DNA of 64,000 nucleotides from Prosopocoilus inquinatus (GCA_036172665.1 CM069871.1:6696001-6760000); one strand, 5' to 3'; shown: positions 22,387 through 34,900, numbered from the stretch's first letter. Notes: generated by a model from the letters alone, not told the origin. Made by a program: numbers and translations.

Positions 22387-22738
22387 CACTCATGTTCAAA
22401 AAATTACGGACAACTGATTTTTTTTGTCTCCACATCTGATTTTCTTTTTAATCGAACTCCGAGGAGCCGTTTGCATCACTTTTAATTAAAATATTTAAGG
22501 TCCACTTAACTATGTACATAGAACCGATCGTTACGATAATTAATTCCACGGGAAATAAAATAATCGCCGATTAAAGTTAATTTAGAGGTTAAGCAATAAA
22601 ATAAAACATTTCAGTTAAGAGTTGTATCGTGAATGAATTTTGCTAATTTTTGTTTATAAAGTTTATTCTCTTACCAATCGTTACGTGTAATGATTGTTTA
22701 TGGTTACCAAAATGTTCGAAATTTTTTGAACGCGAGTG
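22387..22738. mobile_element. Tc1-like MITE, 352 bp
   Basis: The ends CACTCATGTTCAAAAAATTA and (reverse complement of the right end) CACTCGCGTTCAAAAAATTT match the style of Tc1/mariner termini. TA follows the right end (22739-22740). The left flank is CA, probably a mutated TA. There is no coding capacity inside. Confidence 0.65.
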
Positions 22739-23228
22739 TATTTCATCATAAGATTCAACAAATAATATTACTTGTATGTACAGAAAGCAAATCCTATTGG
22801 TAGGTAAATCGAGATGATTTTCATGCGTTGAGTGACAATGGGAAGCGGAAAGAACTTTTCATTTTCGAGAAAGTCGAAAAGCTTTTTTTTTTTTTTGAAA
22901 CCCCGCCACGTGCCTATTGTCTTTTAATTGAGCCTAAGATAATCGCGGTAAACAAAGCCTAAGCCTATGAATTTTACACGAGGGGGTAAATGCATAATAT
23001 AAGAAGTTTTTGCGTCGGGGGAACGATAAAAAGGTCTCGAAGTCTGGAGGTGCCATTAAGAAGAACTGCAATGAAATTGCTCGGAAAGCTTCAAAAAGTT
23101 GTAATTAAAAGTACGACTTGAATAATCCATGGATTTTCCGAAACATTTCAGTGCAAATTAAAGAGAGCACTTGTAGAATTATATTTTTGTAAGGGAAACA
23201 AAAGAAAAAATTGTTATACTTAGGTATA
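22739..23228. other. AT-rich sequence, no gene
   Basis: Nothing with support beyond a poly-T run at about 22885. Confidence 0.5.
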
Positions 23229-23786
23229 TAGGGTGTTGCGTTTTGAAACGCAACATAAGAAATGTCATATTAATTTAAAGGTGCTTCCCCAATTATTTTA
23301 GAGCAAAATTTCTTATAGGTTTTTTAAAGTGCTCTTCAAGATGAACCTGTCTGTGAAATTTGAGAATTTTTCAGTCACTCAGTTTCAAGATATTTAAAAA
23401 AGATCGGTAACGAAATTGAATTTATACCAAATTACCAGCACGGCTCTGATCAGTAAATGTTGAAATAAATTACTGGAAAGGTTTTTCCAATCAACCTTCT
23501 TCTAAAACGACTAGACTTATTAATTACCTGTCCAGTTTTCACTATCATTGATCAAGGCTGTACTGATAGTTTGATATAAACTGAATTTACTTGCAAATTC
23601 TTTTTTTAAATATCTTGAAACCCAGCGTATGAAAAATTTTCAAACTTCAGAGACAGATTCACCTCGAAGAGTACTTTAAAAAACCTCAACGGAATTTTGC
23701 TGTAAAATAATTAGGGAAGCCAGTATTCGAGCACCTTTAAATTAACATGGGATTTCCTATGTTGCGTTTCAAAATGCAGCACCCTG
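23229..23786. mobile_element. 558-bp foldback element with long arms, CAGGGTG type
   Basis: The left end TAGGGTGTTGCGTTTTGAAA and the reverse complement of the right end CAGGGTGCTGCATTTTGAAA begin arms of roughly 190 bases that stay alignable with small gaps (AACGCAACATA, AATTTAAAGGTGCT, GTTTCAAGATATTTAAAA). TA flanks both ends (23227-23228 and 23787-23788). It is a non-coding foldback of a type common in insect genomes, probably Tc1/mariner-linked. Confidence 0.8.
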
Positions 23787-23788
23787 TA

Positions 23789-25403
23789 TGTACGTATATA
23801 AACGACAACAATGATCGACTTTTTTTAATTCTGAACATTTGAAGAACATGTTACAGCAAGACTTATTTATTTTATTTTTCTTTAAGTCAGCGAAAGTTAA
23901 TATAATTTGCATCTACTTCTGACATATGTAGGTATCTAATTTAGTGAACATGCTCCATAGTAATTCAGGCTTACCTAAATAATTGAGTATACAAAGGGCT
24001 TAAACGAAAACGCGCACAATTTATTTCCGCATTTAACAAAATGATATTAAATAAATTAGTTTCGGATTTGTTGATTCGTAATTTAGGGTTTTTAATTTAT
24101 TCATATTCATTTATTGTTTTATTTTTTAAATTAATATGATTTTCTTTAAAGAAACTTTCACTTGAGAAAAGGCAGAAATTCCACACACGTCCCCCCTCCC
24201 CAGCAAGCATTTTATTTTATGTTAAAGTGCGTGTCTGGCTGAAACGAGCTTGCGAAGAGTGAAAAGAAAGGCTGCGAATCGTTTCTACTTTCAGCCTGAA
24301 TAACATTCGACGTGACAATGATCGTAACCGAGTGCTTATGAAACTTGGCGGAAAGTTCCGGACCGTTTCCGTCTCCGGGAAACAAACCCACACGACAGCC
24401 CGCCAAACACTGTCTGGTAGAGGAAGGACTCGTGCAGCGCAACTCGGTTGTCGGCGCGCCACTTCAATTTGCATCGCCTCCAAAGTTTTAGGTATGTGGT
24501 GGTTTCAAAGTACATGCAACTCATAACACATAAGCCTTAATTATCATGTTGCTCGCGTGGAGCGCTCGCTTACGTTCGCCGAGCAAAAGAAACAACATTA
24601 ATTGCCGAACGTTTTTCGTAACGATGCGCCGTCATAATTCCGGTGCGGCGCCGGCCTTAAAAGTTAAAGTTAAAGCGAAATGCATTTTAATGCAGCTTTA
24701 CCTAGGAAACCCTTTTGCATATGCATGCAGCACTCGTACGAAATTCTTTTTCAAACTTCAAAACATCACTTGGAGATGCATTTCAGCGTGACGAAAAACC
24801 TGGAAACTTTTTAAAAGTAAAGCTTTAGAAGCTTTAGCTTTGCATATGATGCACGACCACATTGAGAAGAAAAAAAAAACACATCCACAATTATTGCAGA
24901 AATAATGCCGGATAATGATGGGTGATACGCTCTTAATTTGCGGAGAATGTCCCCAAAACTTCAGCCCTTATGTCGTGTATTACGTACCATAGTGTTCGAC
25001 TGAAGAAGTGTTTTTGGAATTTATTCGCGCCACAGCCCCAGAGCTGCTTAACATGGGGGGTTTCTTGACAGTTTACTTTGGAAATCGATGAATAGGTTAA
25101 GGTGGATCCTACCCACGGACTTGAATCCCTTGTAACGACCGGAAATTATTTATTTGATAATTAAAGGGGGGTCAACCTAAATACTCTTTTAAACTAGCGA
25201 ACCCCGCAAATCGATTTCTTATTCGGCAGCAGAGTTTAAGGATTTGAAGCCAAAAATACGCTCTCAACACTGTTTTTCCCACGAACGCCGGAATAGGGCC
25301 GTTAAATGCCCACACATTGTCAACTTCTCTCTCGTTGTAGATTTTCCTCGATAAACTTATTGAAGACATTGAATACTAATAAAATTCTAACAAATATATT
25401 AAC
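23789..25403. other. AT-rich sequence with a balanced-composition patch
   Basis: 24200-24670 is locally richer in G and C, with several overlapping open frames of 60-88 codons on both strands. This is the pattern expected from composition rather than from a gene. No family is recognised and no frame is favoured. Confidence 0.4.
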
Positions 25404-25406
25404 TAA

Positions 25407-25534
25407 CGCCCTGTATTATAAACGTAAGATAAATTTACTTTACGACTTAATGCTTTAGTCACCACTGCCTTTACAATTGTTACTAGGACATTAAATTGTA
25501 TAGTAAATTTATTTTGCGTTTACAATACAGAGAC
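25407..25534. mobile_element. 128-bp foldback element, copy C
   Basis: The ends CCCTGTATTATAAACGTAAG and (reverse complement) CTCTGTATTGTAAACGCAAA pair, and TAAATTTAC follows on both sides. TAA precedes the left end (25404-25406) and TTA follows the right end (25535-25537). That TTA is also the left target site of the next element, so the two foldbacks abut. The centre has ACAATTGTTAC as in the other 128-bp copies. Confidence 0.8.
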
Positions 25535-25537
25535 TTA

Positions 25538-25685
25538 GGGCTAGTTGTACCAAACACTTTAAGGCTAGCTTAACTCTAAGTGCCACTTAGTATATGACGT
25601 ATACAATGTCGTGTAATCTCTAATGTCACATTATTAACAATGCTTAAATTTAAGCTCGGCTTAAAGTGTTTGGTGCGACTGGCCA
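25538..25685. mobile_element. Foldback MITE, 148 bp, TTA duplication, GTTGCACC type
   Basis: GGGCTAGTTGTACCAAACAC pairs with a right end whose reverse complement reads TGGCCAGTCGCACCAAACAC, and the arms continue through TTTAAG and GCTTAA. TTA flanks both sides (25535-25537 and 25686-25688). It belongs to the same family as 1906-2050. Confidence 0.85.
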
Positions 25686-25688
25686 TTA

Positions 25689-27775
25689 GTCAAATAAAAA
25701 AAAATACAGGGGATACTTGTATATACAAAATACCACTCTACATTATGTACACGCCTGAAAAGTCGATCTTATGTTTGATTTGACCGCGGGTGGAATTTAA
25801 ACTGTTTTATTTTAATGCAAACTTTCTCAGTAGATAAAGAACTGAGCAGGAAATACTGTAGTTACAATAATAATAATTAAGGCCGCATTACCCGCAGAAC
25901 CGTGCGAATACGCCCTGCTCCCCGGGTGCTGAATTAAATTTAAAAGCTTGTTAAAGCTGCCCCTTCTCTTAGGCAACCTTTGTAACGCCTGATGGTCAAG
26001 CAAGGGCGGTGGCATTTTTATTATAAACATTCAGGTTTCGCGGCTTTAGCGAATGCTGCAAAACTTATTATACAGTTATCCACTTAACCGAGATTCCATA
26101 CGGTTGCTTTTGCCATAGGAGTTTAACCCCCGTAGAAAGCCCCTTCAGGGCTACATGAGGGAGTGCGGAGAAAACAGCCTTGATGCCCAAAATCCAATCG
26201 AAACCCCCAGGGCATCCTAGAACCTCTGTTACTACGTTCCGTTCGTTAAGGTATTGTAATTGTCATCTTATATATCAAGAAACATTTACTTTTCAAAATT
26301 TCTTTAAACTAAATTTTACTTTAAAATTTTTCTTTGCTTTCCTGCATCAATTTAAATTAGTGCTCATTAAATCTATTCTAATTAACGAGGGATTTTATTT
26401 ATTTGTACAGTTCGGAGCTCAAGAAGCGCCTTCGAAAGAGTCTGAAAGAGTTATTAATTAGTCAATTAAACAGGTTCGGTCAAATTACCTGGCGGCAGCA
26501 AAATTCTATCATTCAAAATTGTCGTCAACTCATCTAAAGCACGCTACCTGATTGAATAGAAAATTAAAGATAAGTGTTGGGGTTTTTCTTATTTTTTTTA
26601 TTTGCCAAAGAAACAGCAAATTGTAGAAGCTTACCGCTTATAATTATTGCAGAAATTTTTACATAAAAAGAAATAATGCAAACGGAGAGAGGCAAGGATT
26701 TTCCCACAGTCTGCAGTGATTAGATTTCAGGCTGTATTGATTTGCTCACGACCGTGGTTTAATTACCTGCTGTCAATGAAACACAATGCTTTTATAAATG
26801 TAACTAAAAGAAAAAATACGAAATATTTTAGAAACACTTCGCCCCGTGAAAAGCAAATGCTTCCCTCCGCGAGTACCAAACTTGCGGAAAGAATACTGAA
26901 TTTAATTAAAAAATACAAATTAAGCTTTGATTCTTGAATGAGAATTTTTAAGCTTTTAAAAATTCACGAACAAACTGTTCAAATGTCAGTAATGAATTCC
27001 GGTGACACACTTGTTTTTTCCGCTTCAAAAGAGCGCGTCCATTCAACAACCTTTTCCTCACTGGATGGCGTGGCGATTCAGTTTGGCGTTGTTTTTCGAA
27101 CATTCATGCAGTTGCGTCTCAAGGTAAAGTGCCGTGTGCAACAAATTTAATCACTGTGACATGCATCCATCTCATATTTCACTGAGTACATAACATATGA
27201 CCAGAATGAGGTCGTGTTACGATGACGTATTGTTTATGTTGGCAGAAATGCGATTTTAATCGAAAGCTTGCCTCAGACCGATACATTAAACGAAATAAGT
27301 ACTTTTTTTCTTCGCGTATCGATAAGAAATTCTAATCCTTACACCTTTACAACCAATTGTACCCCGACATCAAATTAGGTTAACGTCGAATTAAATCAAG
27401 GTTAGCTTTATTCAAATTCATATGGGGGAGAGGGCTGGGAGGCTGCTAAGCCAAGGACCCACCGCACCCTATTTTTCGTTTTGCAAACCAACGCCACGCA
27501 TATTAAACAATTCTAGCACCGTGTTACGAATAAATTCCAAATACACTTCTCCGACGCGCGGCGGTCAAACAGCTTCTCGTTTTAAATTAAAAATTCGATT
27601 TAAACCTCATAATCCCATCCCATTGTATTTTACCTCAGTCCTTAATAATAAATAACAATTACAATAAATTCTCATTAACACTAAGAGTTAACTTATTCTT
27701 AACAACAATCAACTCATTACGGACCTGTGTCTTACACGACTGTACCATAATAAAACTCGAGCTTCTTGAATAGCT
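25689..27775. other. AT-rich sequence, no confirmed gene
   Basis: I could not recognise coding sequence. Several open frames of 65-95 codons exist on both strands without family resemblance. A CACTGGATGGCGTGGCG box lies at about 27059. Confidence 0.4.
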
Positions 27776-28048
27776 TCATTTAACCTCCCGGGGTTCTGCA
27801 TACCTAATATAAACAAAGAACTCTGTGCGCAAGGCGTCGGATGGTCTCTCAAAACAAAAACAATAATCCCAAGACGCTACACAATTAAACCGATTGAAAT
27901 TCAAGAGCGGATTTCCGGCAGTTAATTCGACATCCCATCTCATTCGATTGGAGCTTCCAGATACAACAACTTCGTTTATTTCACGGCCAATTTGATTAGG
28001 GGAATTCGAATATAAAATAGCTTCGTGTCGCGAAAATTCCTCCGCCAT
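27776..28048 (-). CDS. Candidate 90-codon open frame, unrecognised
   Basis: The frame starts at an ATG in an excellent initiation context (ACAAAATGGCGGAGG) and encodes a mixed-composition peptide beginning MAEEFSRHEAILYSNS. I do not recognise a family and see no signal peptide, membrane segment or domain. The start context AAAATGGCGG is also a YY1/Pho-type binding word and resembles the CGCCATTTTGTCGCC word at 42857, so the apparent start may be a regulatory or repeat sequence instead. If it is real, it could be a first exon or a complete micro-gene. No splice donor was obvious within the frame. Confidence 0.2.
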   Translation of the reverse strand: MAEEFSRHEAILYSNSPNQIGREINEVVVSGSSNRMRWDVELTAGNPLLNFNRFNCVASWDYCFCFERPSDALRTEFFVYIRYAEPREVK

Positions 28049-29300
28049 TTTGTCGCCGAATTTTTTTCCCCCGAGATCGAATCGATTAACCCAATCGAAG
28101 TTTGAACTGTAAATGTGATCTTAACTGGCTTGATTGGATGTATTAAAAGTAAGCATTTTAAATTTAGCTTTGAAGGACGTTCAATTTAACCAAATGAATT
28201 CGATTCGGCTACAATCATTTCTTGCCCCCATTTCAGAATTAATTTTATATACTCATTTCGAGTCACTTTATTTAATATTTTAATAATTTTGGAAATGAAG
28301 CTTTGTATTTAGTTGAATTCGAATTCGAATTTTGAAGTATTATAAAATTTTGGATAGACGTGGCAAAGTCTACTTTGATTATCTGAATTTGAACATCGTG
28401 ATATTTATTTGCGATTGAACCGAAATAGCTGGGAATTTCGAAGTTCAAAACTGCGCTGGGAAATATATGTACAGGACAACTAATCGATAGTTGGAATGGC
28501 GATAAATTAACAGTTAGAAACTGTGCAAATTTGTGTACAATAAAAACAGGTCAATTTGGAAACAATGATTAAACTATTCACGTGCGATGAGTAATCCCCC
28601 GTGCGCTTATTTCAGATTGCAAAACTGAATCCTGAAGGAAATTCGATTCGTATTTCGAATTTCGTAAAAAAATAATTAATATTTAAAGAAAAGTGAAATT
28701 CAGGCTTTTTACATCCCTTCCCCCTTAATGGGGGATGTTCAATATCTTTTCAAAATGACGAGTACAATAACATGAAAATGTAAAAAGTCATTGGGTTTTC
28801 ATTAATACCAATCATTTTTACAAAGTACGCAACTGTTTAATGATTGTTTTGCAGGAAACTAAATTCTTTGGAACTCGCTGTAAGTGAACTGCAGTAATGG
28901 CTGGTAATTTTTCAAGCTGGAGGCTAACACACCAAACAATGATTATGTTGGCGTATGTATGAGTGTGCTCATTCATTACATGCCCGAACATGCATGAATG
29001 CATGTACACACGTGAAATATGTCATCGCGTTAATAAAATTCATGAAATACGATGATACGTTTTCACAGATTCACAGTTTCAAGAAGGAAAGATCTGCAAG
29101 CAAGCTCTGCACTGTAGTTTATTCAGGGCTAGGATTACAAATAAAATTTTATTCAAATTAAAATTAAAAATATGTAGTAACAATGTGAATAAGAAATTAA
29201 CTTACAAGTAACTGGGGAGGGAGAGAAAGGCAGCGTTTCCCTCGGGTCTAAAAAACAAAACTTAATACAAAAATTTCGAAAATGAAAACTAAAAAGGAAT
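28049..29300. other. AT-rich sequence, no gene
   Basis: The palindromic word CATGCATGAATGCATG lies near 28989. Nothing else is supported. Confidence 0.5.
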
Positions 29301-29760
29301 TGAACACTGAAAAAATCAACAAACTCAACTTAATAATTAGGAGTCCAATCCAAACAAGGTGAAGTCAACTCTAATCATCTTAACTAGATTCAGCCCAAAC
29401 AAAAAGTTATAAAAAATCAAGAAATAAAACTTTAGATTCTGAAAGCCTTAAAACGTCAAAAAACTGAAATTCAATTGGAATTAAGGCCGACCGAACTCAA
29501 CTCATCTTAACTCTATTCAATCCAAGCAAAAATATAAAATAAATTAATAGTAAAAATCAAAACTCCAAGGTTATTCCAACTCAGTTCAACCTCAAGGTTA
29601 TTTTAACTCAGTTCAACCTCAACTATACATAGTCTAATGAAAAAATAAAATAAAGTGAAAATAATTAGAATTAAAAAAGAAAGACCAACTCAATCCGAAA
29701 ACAAGGAAAATGAGGACAAGAAAAAAAATGAAAATAACTTCAAACAAAACTCAAATGATT
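29301..29760 (+). repeat. A-rich repeat with AACTCAACTCA words, copy 1
   Basis: It shares an extended layout with 33790-34020: CCAA-CC-AGCAAAA, AACTTTA-TCTTAA, AAGCCTT-AAA, TTCAATTGGAATTAAGGCC and then GAACTCAACTCATCTTAA. The same words appear in reverse complement between 34.28 and 36.05 kb (TGAGTTGAGTTGGGTTTACC). Confidence 0.6.
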
Positions 29761-30600
29761 TCCAAACCAAGCACTTTTCATGTGCTAATCTTCTCTGCTT
29801 AAAAAAAAATACCACACGAAAAAATTAGAACTTAAAGCTCGATGTTTCAATCTCCCTGTCAATTCGTCTGTGTTACACCAAGACAATGGTTTGAAAGGTA
29901 GATAAATTTATAAGGAAGTGGAAATATCGGTCCTACAATTTTTTAAAAATTAATACTGTATGAAACCAAACCGCAAAAAATAAGTACTTCAAAAAATTCG
30001 AAATTGAAACTCACTCAAAAAATTTAAACATTTTCGTAACTAAAACCTAATTAAAATTTATGAACTTTATTCGACTCAAACAAAAATTAAAAGTTAAAAT
30101 AAACGGGAAACCAAAGTGGAATGAATAAAGAAAATTAATTTTTTTTTGTTGTGTTTTATAAGAACTTTAAACAGGTTTGATAATTTTTAAACGAAATTGT
30201 CGAAATCACCAAAACTTGTGGCAAGATCACTAACTTGACAACAGTTCTTGAAATAACGGACAAAAATCAAATACGCACTTATGCATCTAAAAATAAAAAG
30301 TAACTCATTAAGGAAAAAAAAAGGAACTCTTATGGACTTTGTACGAAAAAAGTAATTAAAATAACCTACTCCGTCCCCTGATTATTATACCGGTAACTGC
30401 CTGAAAAAAAAGATCAATGAGAACATATAGCACAGTTTAGTGAAGATCAAAACTTATTAAATTCTTCTAACTAAGTACAGAGAGATCCCCAGGACCCGTT
30501 TCTCCAATACTATACCCCCAAATGAAATTAATAAGGAAAGAAAAAGCCAGAGGTGATCTTTTCCGCCCCCTCCCCCCCGCAAAAATATCAAATATATTCA
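29761..30600. other. A-rich sequence, no gene
   Basis: Nothing with support. Confidence 0.5.
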
Positions 30601-33600
30601 AATTTACACTGCCCAAACCAAAGGGCGTTGGCTGGCGCATCGGCGTGAGTACTCTCGCGGTGCTTACAATTTCTTAACATTGCAGACGAATATCAACAAT
30701 TAAAGGTATGAAGCGCACAGACCTAAATGTAAGTTTAAGAAAACAGAACAACCAAAACACTAAGGAGGAAAGCTCCGAAAGTTACGTGAAATCGCTTTCT
30801 GAACAGAGACAAATAAAATTGTAGGTGAATAAACTCTAAAAAGAATAAAAGCTCTCCTGACAAGTGTTATCACAGCAAGCTAAACACCCTCCCGCCGAAT
30901 TCGTTGATGAAAAATAAGACTGCTCCACTGGCTCAAAACACGCCCATGGAATAACTTGACATAATTCGTTTCCGAGGACGAGAAAAAAAAAGATGGAAGT
31001 GTCTTACTTAATCCCACCGGGGCTGTGTGACGATGGGATTGCCGCAACAGCCCGAAAACGGGAATGGTATAACCTTTTCTCCCCAGCAAAATGCTTGAGG
31101 AGCTCAGAACAACGCTCAAGGGGTTAAGCGAGGCGGCAATCACCCTGCACCAAATCGGCCGGTAAAAATCTGCCCGGGGGTACTTGCTAGAAGGAAAAGA
31201 ACGTTTGAAATTAACGACCGCGAGCAGTAAACGCACGTGGAAAACAACCAAGTAACAAAATATAGAATCAACACGGCGCTTACTTTGCTAAAGTGCAGCA
31301 AGCCAGAAATAGTATCGCACGTGCCTCAAAATCGAACGATCAAACGGTCCGAAAACCTGCTGTGGTTATAACAACGAAGTGGCTGAGATCCGTTCACATT
31401 GGTAGGTTTACTGATCATCAACTAGAGTTCTAAAAATAACACCCAGCTCACAACGTGCTCAAAATGTGAATATTAATTAGCAGCTTGATCGCTCGCCGTC
31501 GAAAAGAGAGTGTGAACCACTCTGCCGCAATACCACCTGACACCGGGAGAGGCGCTATCAGCAACGCGCTCAACACGCACGCATAAGAAAAAGCCTACCC
31601 GATCGGAACGGTCACTGCGAAATTCGAATGTAACGACAGGAATAATTTAAAACTGTGCTTGCCGATATACAGCGTTGGCCAGATTTCTTTTAAACATGGG
31701 CGTTTCTTCGACTCGTATGGTAAGTGTTCGTGCCTGGCGGGCGGTACCCGCTAGCCAGTCTCCAACACACGTAGACGTGACTAATCACATTTCTTCTTTA
31801 TTATTTTTTTAGTGCGTTTACTATCACACGCCTTATTCAGGATGTTCAGTTATACTTTTGCCAATCCTGTACGTTGTGTGCGCATTTTGAGAAGTGGCGG
31901 CCCCAGTATACAAAAGCAAGGTGCTCGGATGAAAACGAAAGAAGGAAAATAAAAAAAAGTGACACGAAAATGAATAATAGATCCGTTCCGTCTTCCCTCA
32001 TGCTAATACCGATTGTTCGGCGCTAAGAAAAATTTCACTTGTGACGCGTCGGAGATTTATTGGATGTATTAAAGCACCGGTTCGCGTACTTTTTCTTGCT
32101 GCGAACCGACGGACGTACAAACAGCGAAGTAATAAATCTATTAATTCTACAAAAAACTCGTTCATTTCCTAACTAGTCGGCTTCGACGTGAAGATAAACG
32201 ACGTGATGCGTCCGACGCGACGCCGGCGCGCGGCGCCGTTATTAAATTTGGCGCTCCGTTATGACGACGGAAGCCGACGCTTTAGAATTTACTAGAACAC
32301 TAAAATTTTTTTTTTCGACGCGCAAAAAACATACGTAAATATGTGCTTTTATAAATCAACACAAATGGGCGTTGTAAATCATTCCTTTAATAACTTCATT
32401 CTGGAAACCTCTTTTATCCAATGAAAATATAAGCGTCAGATCAATCATACTTTTGGGTTGGGTTGAATACGAGCAAAGTAATTTTTATTTTAAAAGAAAA
32501 CGAAACGTCGACTATACCTTAATTGAAAATAATAAATAATAAATACTAAAGTTCGTTTTTCCTCCATGTTCGTTGGTCGCCGACGACCACAATCGAACGT
32601 CACATCACAACCAATTACACGGCACCTCTGTACGTATAAACGAGCTCTAATTGGATAGACGTGTCACTTAATTGATTGTTGATGTTCGGTTGCGGTTGTT
32701 GGCGACTGGCGAACGTGGAGGAAAACCGAGCTTTAACGAAACCTTTTTTTTTTTCTTTTTTAAAAAGACAAAAAGATTTTTCTTTATAATGTGACCGACC
32801 AACCAAGAAGGAAAAATTGCATGCATTTTTTATTACCCCGAACACGTTATCTGCATTTAAAAGGTTAAGTGCGTTACGTCATAAAAAAGTAATTCGGGTC
32901 TAATTACCGGGGCTTAACTGGCCAGGATGAATTCCCGAGTGTGGCGCCGTCATGGAAGATTCACGTCGCAGATGAGCTCGGGCTCGCCCGAAAATTGTCA
33001 AGAAAGAAACGTAAAAAAAAGAGCAGGAAATTTTCACGTTAATGATCCACGGACGTGCTAGATATTTAGCAGAACGCTCGGTATGATCAGGCACTGGCCT
33101 AGTTTATTTTCAATCAAGTTTAGAGATTTGTTATATCGTTAATATAATTGGAAATGGCGAGATTTTCATATAATTTAGGATTCGGCCAAGTCTGATTATT
33201 GACTCTCTTTTGACACATAAACTTAACTATTGCACTATTCACTACCAACTCTATCTACAAATAAAATCTGACTTGCTGTGAGATTTATTTGGTATTTTAC
33301 ACAATTTGACGTAAGATTCAATCAATGCAGAAGTATAATAGGTATGGATTCGAATTTCTCAGTACTCATAAATAAAATAAATTAGAAATTAAATCGCAAA
33401 ATTATAATATTATAACACGAAAACAGAACACGTGCAAGGTCAGACTTGAAGAATAGCATCTTGATCTCGGAACTAGGCTACGCGTCGGCGCCAGGGAAAA
33501 CAAAGCAAGGACACTCTGTGAGTACGGACTTACAAGCTGACGTCTACAAAATGACGTTGTACAATCGGCGGAAATTTCCATGCGATGCACTAATTGTAAA

Positions 33601-33780
33601 TTGTGCTGCACCATACCATTTGGGGGGGAAGAGTTAATAAAAATGCTGCGATACACGAGAAGTTCGAGTGTTCCTGATTTGGCTGATTGTTAACGCGTTT
33701 CCACTTCCTCGTTCGTTTTTTTTTTAATTTTTATCAGTCACCTCAGTTTGCAATTATTTTCCGGGAATGAAGAGACAACT
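30601..33780. other. Locally GC-richer region, possible promoter or exon neighbourhood
   Basis: Compared with its surroundings this 3-kb stretch has more balanced composition and many CG dinucleotides, strongest at about 32210-32280 (GACGCCGGCGCGCGGCGCC). It contains several sequences that look like splice signals, for example CGTGAGTACTC at 30643 and ATGGTAAGTG at 31717. It also has a 123-codon reverse-strand frame (30880-31251) with no recognisable domain. None of this proves a gene, but if the window carries host promoter or first-exon sequence, this is the likeliest place. Confidence 0.35.
31696..31719 (+). other. Candidate first coding exon (8 codons plus splice donor)
   Basis: ATG in the context TTTAAACATGGGC opens the frame MGVSSTRM and is followed directly by GTAAGT, a consensus splice donor. 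A Gly at position 2 with Ser at 5 would fit an N-myristoylation signal. The sequence lies in the GC-richer region near CpG-dense DNA. The acceptor exon cannot be identified, so this is only a lead. Confidence 0.15.
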
Positions 33781-34726
33781 CACACACTGAAAAAAGTGAA
33801 AACTCAATTTTAATAATGATTAAATCCAACCCAAGCAAAATCAGGTCAACTTTAACTTAACTCAATCTAAGCAAGAAGTTATCAAAAAGATTAAGAATTA
33901 AAACTTAAGAATCTCAAAGCCTTCAAATACAAAAAAAAATGAATCCCAATTGGAATTAAGGCCACGCGAACTCAACTCATCTTAAGTCTATTCAACGCCA
34001 ACACAATGGAAACCCAAAAATATAAATATTTGTAATAGTACAACTCAAAGTAACGAATTGAACTCAAAACTCGAACATTGAAAATAAACAGTTTTTTTAA
34101 CATTAAAAAAAATTCTCAGATTGTAACAGGTGTGAATTTAATCGTATTCGAATTTTATTTAATTCAATTTAAATTCAGTGTTTGAAGAATTAATTTTGTG
34201 ATAAAGATAGGTCAAGATGAAATGCTGAATTTCCAACTGTTTTGTTTAATTCCCATTAAACTTTAATATATTTTCATTTTTCTCTTGTTTTTCTGAGTTG
34301 AGTTGGGTTTACCTTGCCCTAGTATTACACTTAATTTGAGTTTTGATTTTTAAAAGTTTTAAGCCTATCTGTTTTTTTTTAAATTCTTATTATGCTCTAA
34401 TATATTTTCATTTTTCTCTTTTTTTTTGAGTTGAGTTGGGTTTACCTTGCCTAGTATTACACTTAATTTGAGTTTTGATTTTTAAATGTTTTAAACTCCT
34501 CGGGTTTCAATCTATTTATTAAATGTTAATATTATATTAGTCTCTTGAGTTGAATCGAGCTGAACTGAGTTGAGTTCGGTTGGCCTTAATTACAAGCGAG
34601 TTAAATTTTTGTTTATTTTGCCTTTATATCTAAGGCATGGTAGATTTAATTTTTAATTTTCTGACAATTTTAATTTTTTAGAGTTTCAATTTTTTGCTTG
34701 GTTTGCGTACAGTCAAAATTTTAAGC

Positions 34727-34879
34727 TTTTAAAAATTCAAAAAACTCAAATTAACTTTTATTTATAATTACATCATTGAATTTCAAATTAACTAGAACTC
34801 AGCTCGAGTAAACCTAATTTGAAATTCAATTATGTAATTATAAATAAAAGTAAATTGAGTTGTTTGGATTTTTAAAAGG
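34727..34879. repeat. Long hairpin, arms of about 65 bp
   Basis: 34727-34790 and 34815-34879 are inverted copies with few mismatches (core TTTTATTTATAATTACAT and AATTTCAAATTA) around a 24-base loop containing AGCTCGAG. It sits near the turning point of the inverted repeat field. It could be a MITE or the scar of a local inversion. No target duplication was found. Confidence 0.75.
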
Positions 34880-34900
34880 TTAATTTTTTTTTTAATCGTT

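Noticed and set aside
24212..24791. Cluster of 60-88 codon frames on both strands
   Set aside because: Overlapping frames on both strands in a patch of balanced composition are expected by chance; no translation looks like a known family.
30880..31251. 123-codon reverse-strand frame in the GC-richer region
   Set aside because: No domain, no favourable start context, and composition alone can explain its length. Kept only as part of the region note.
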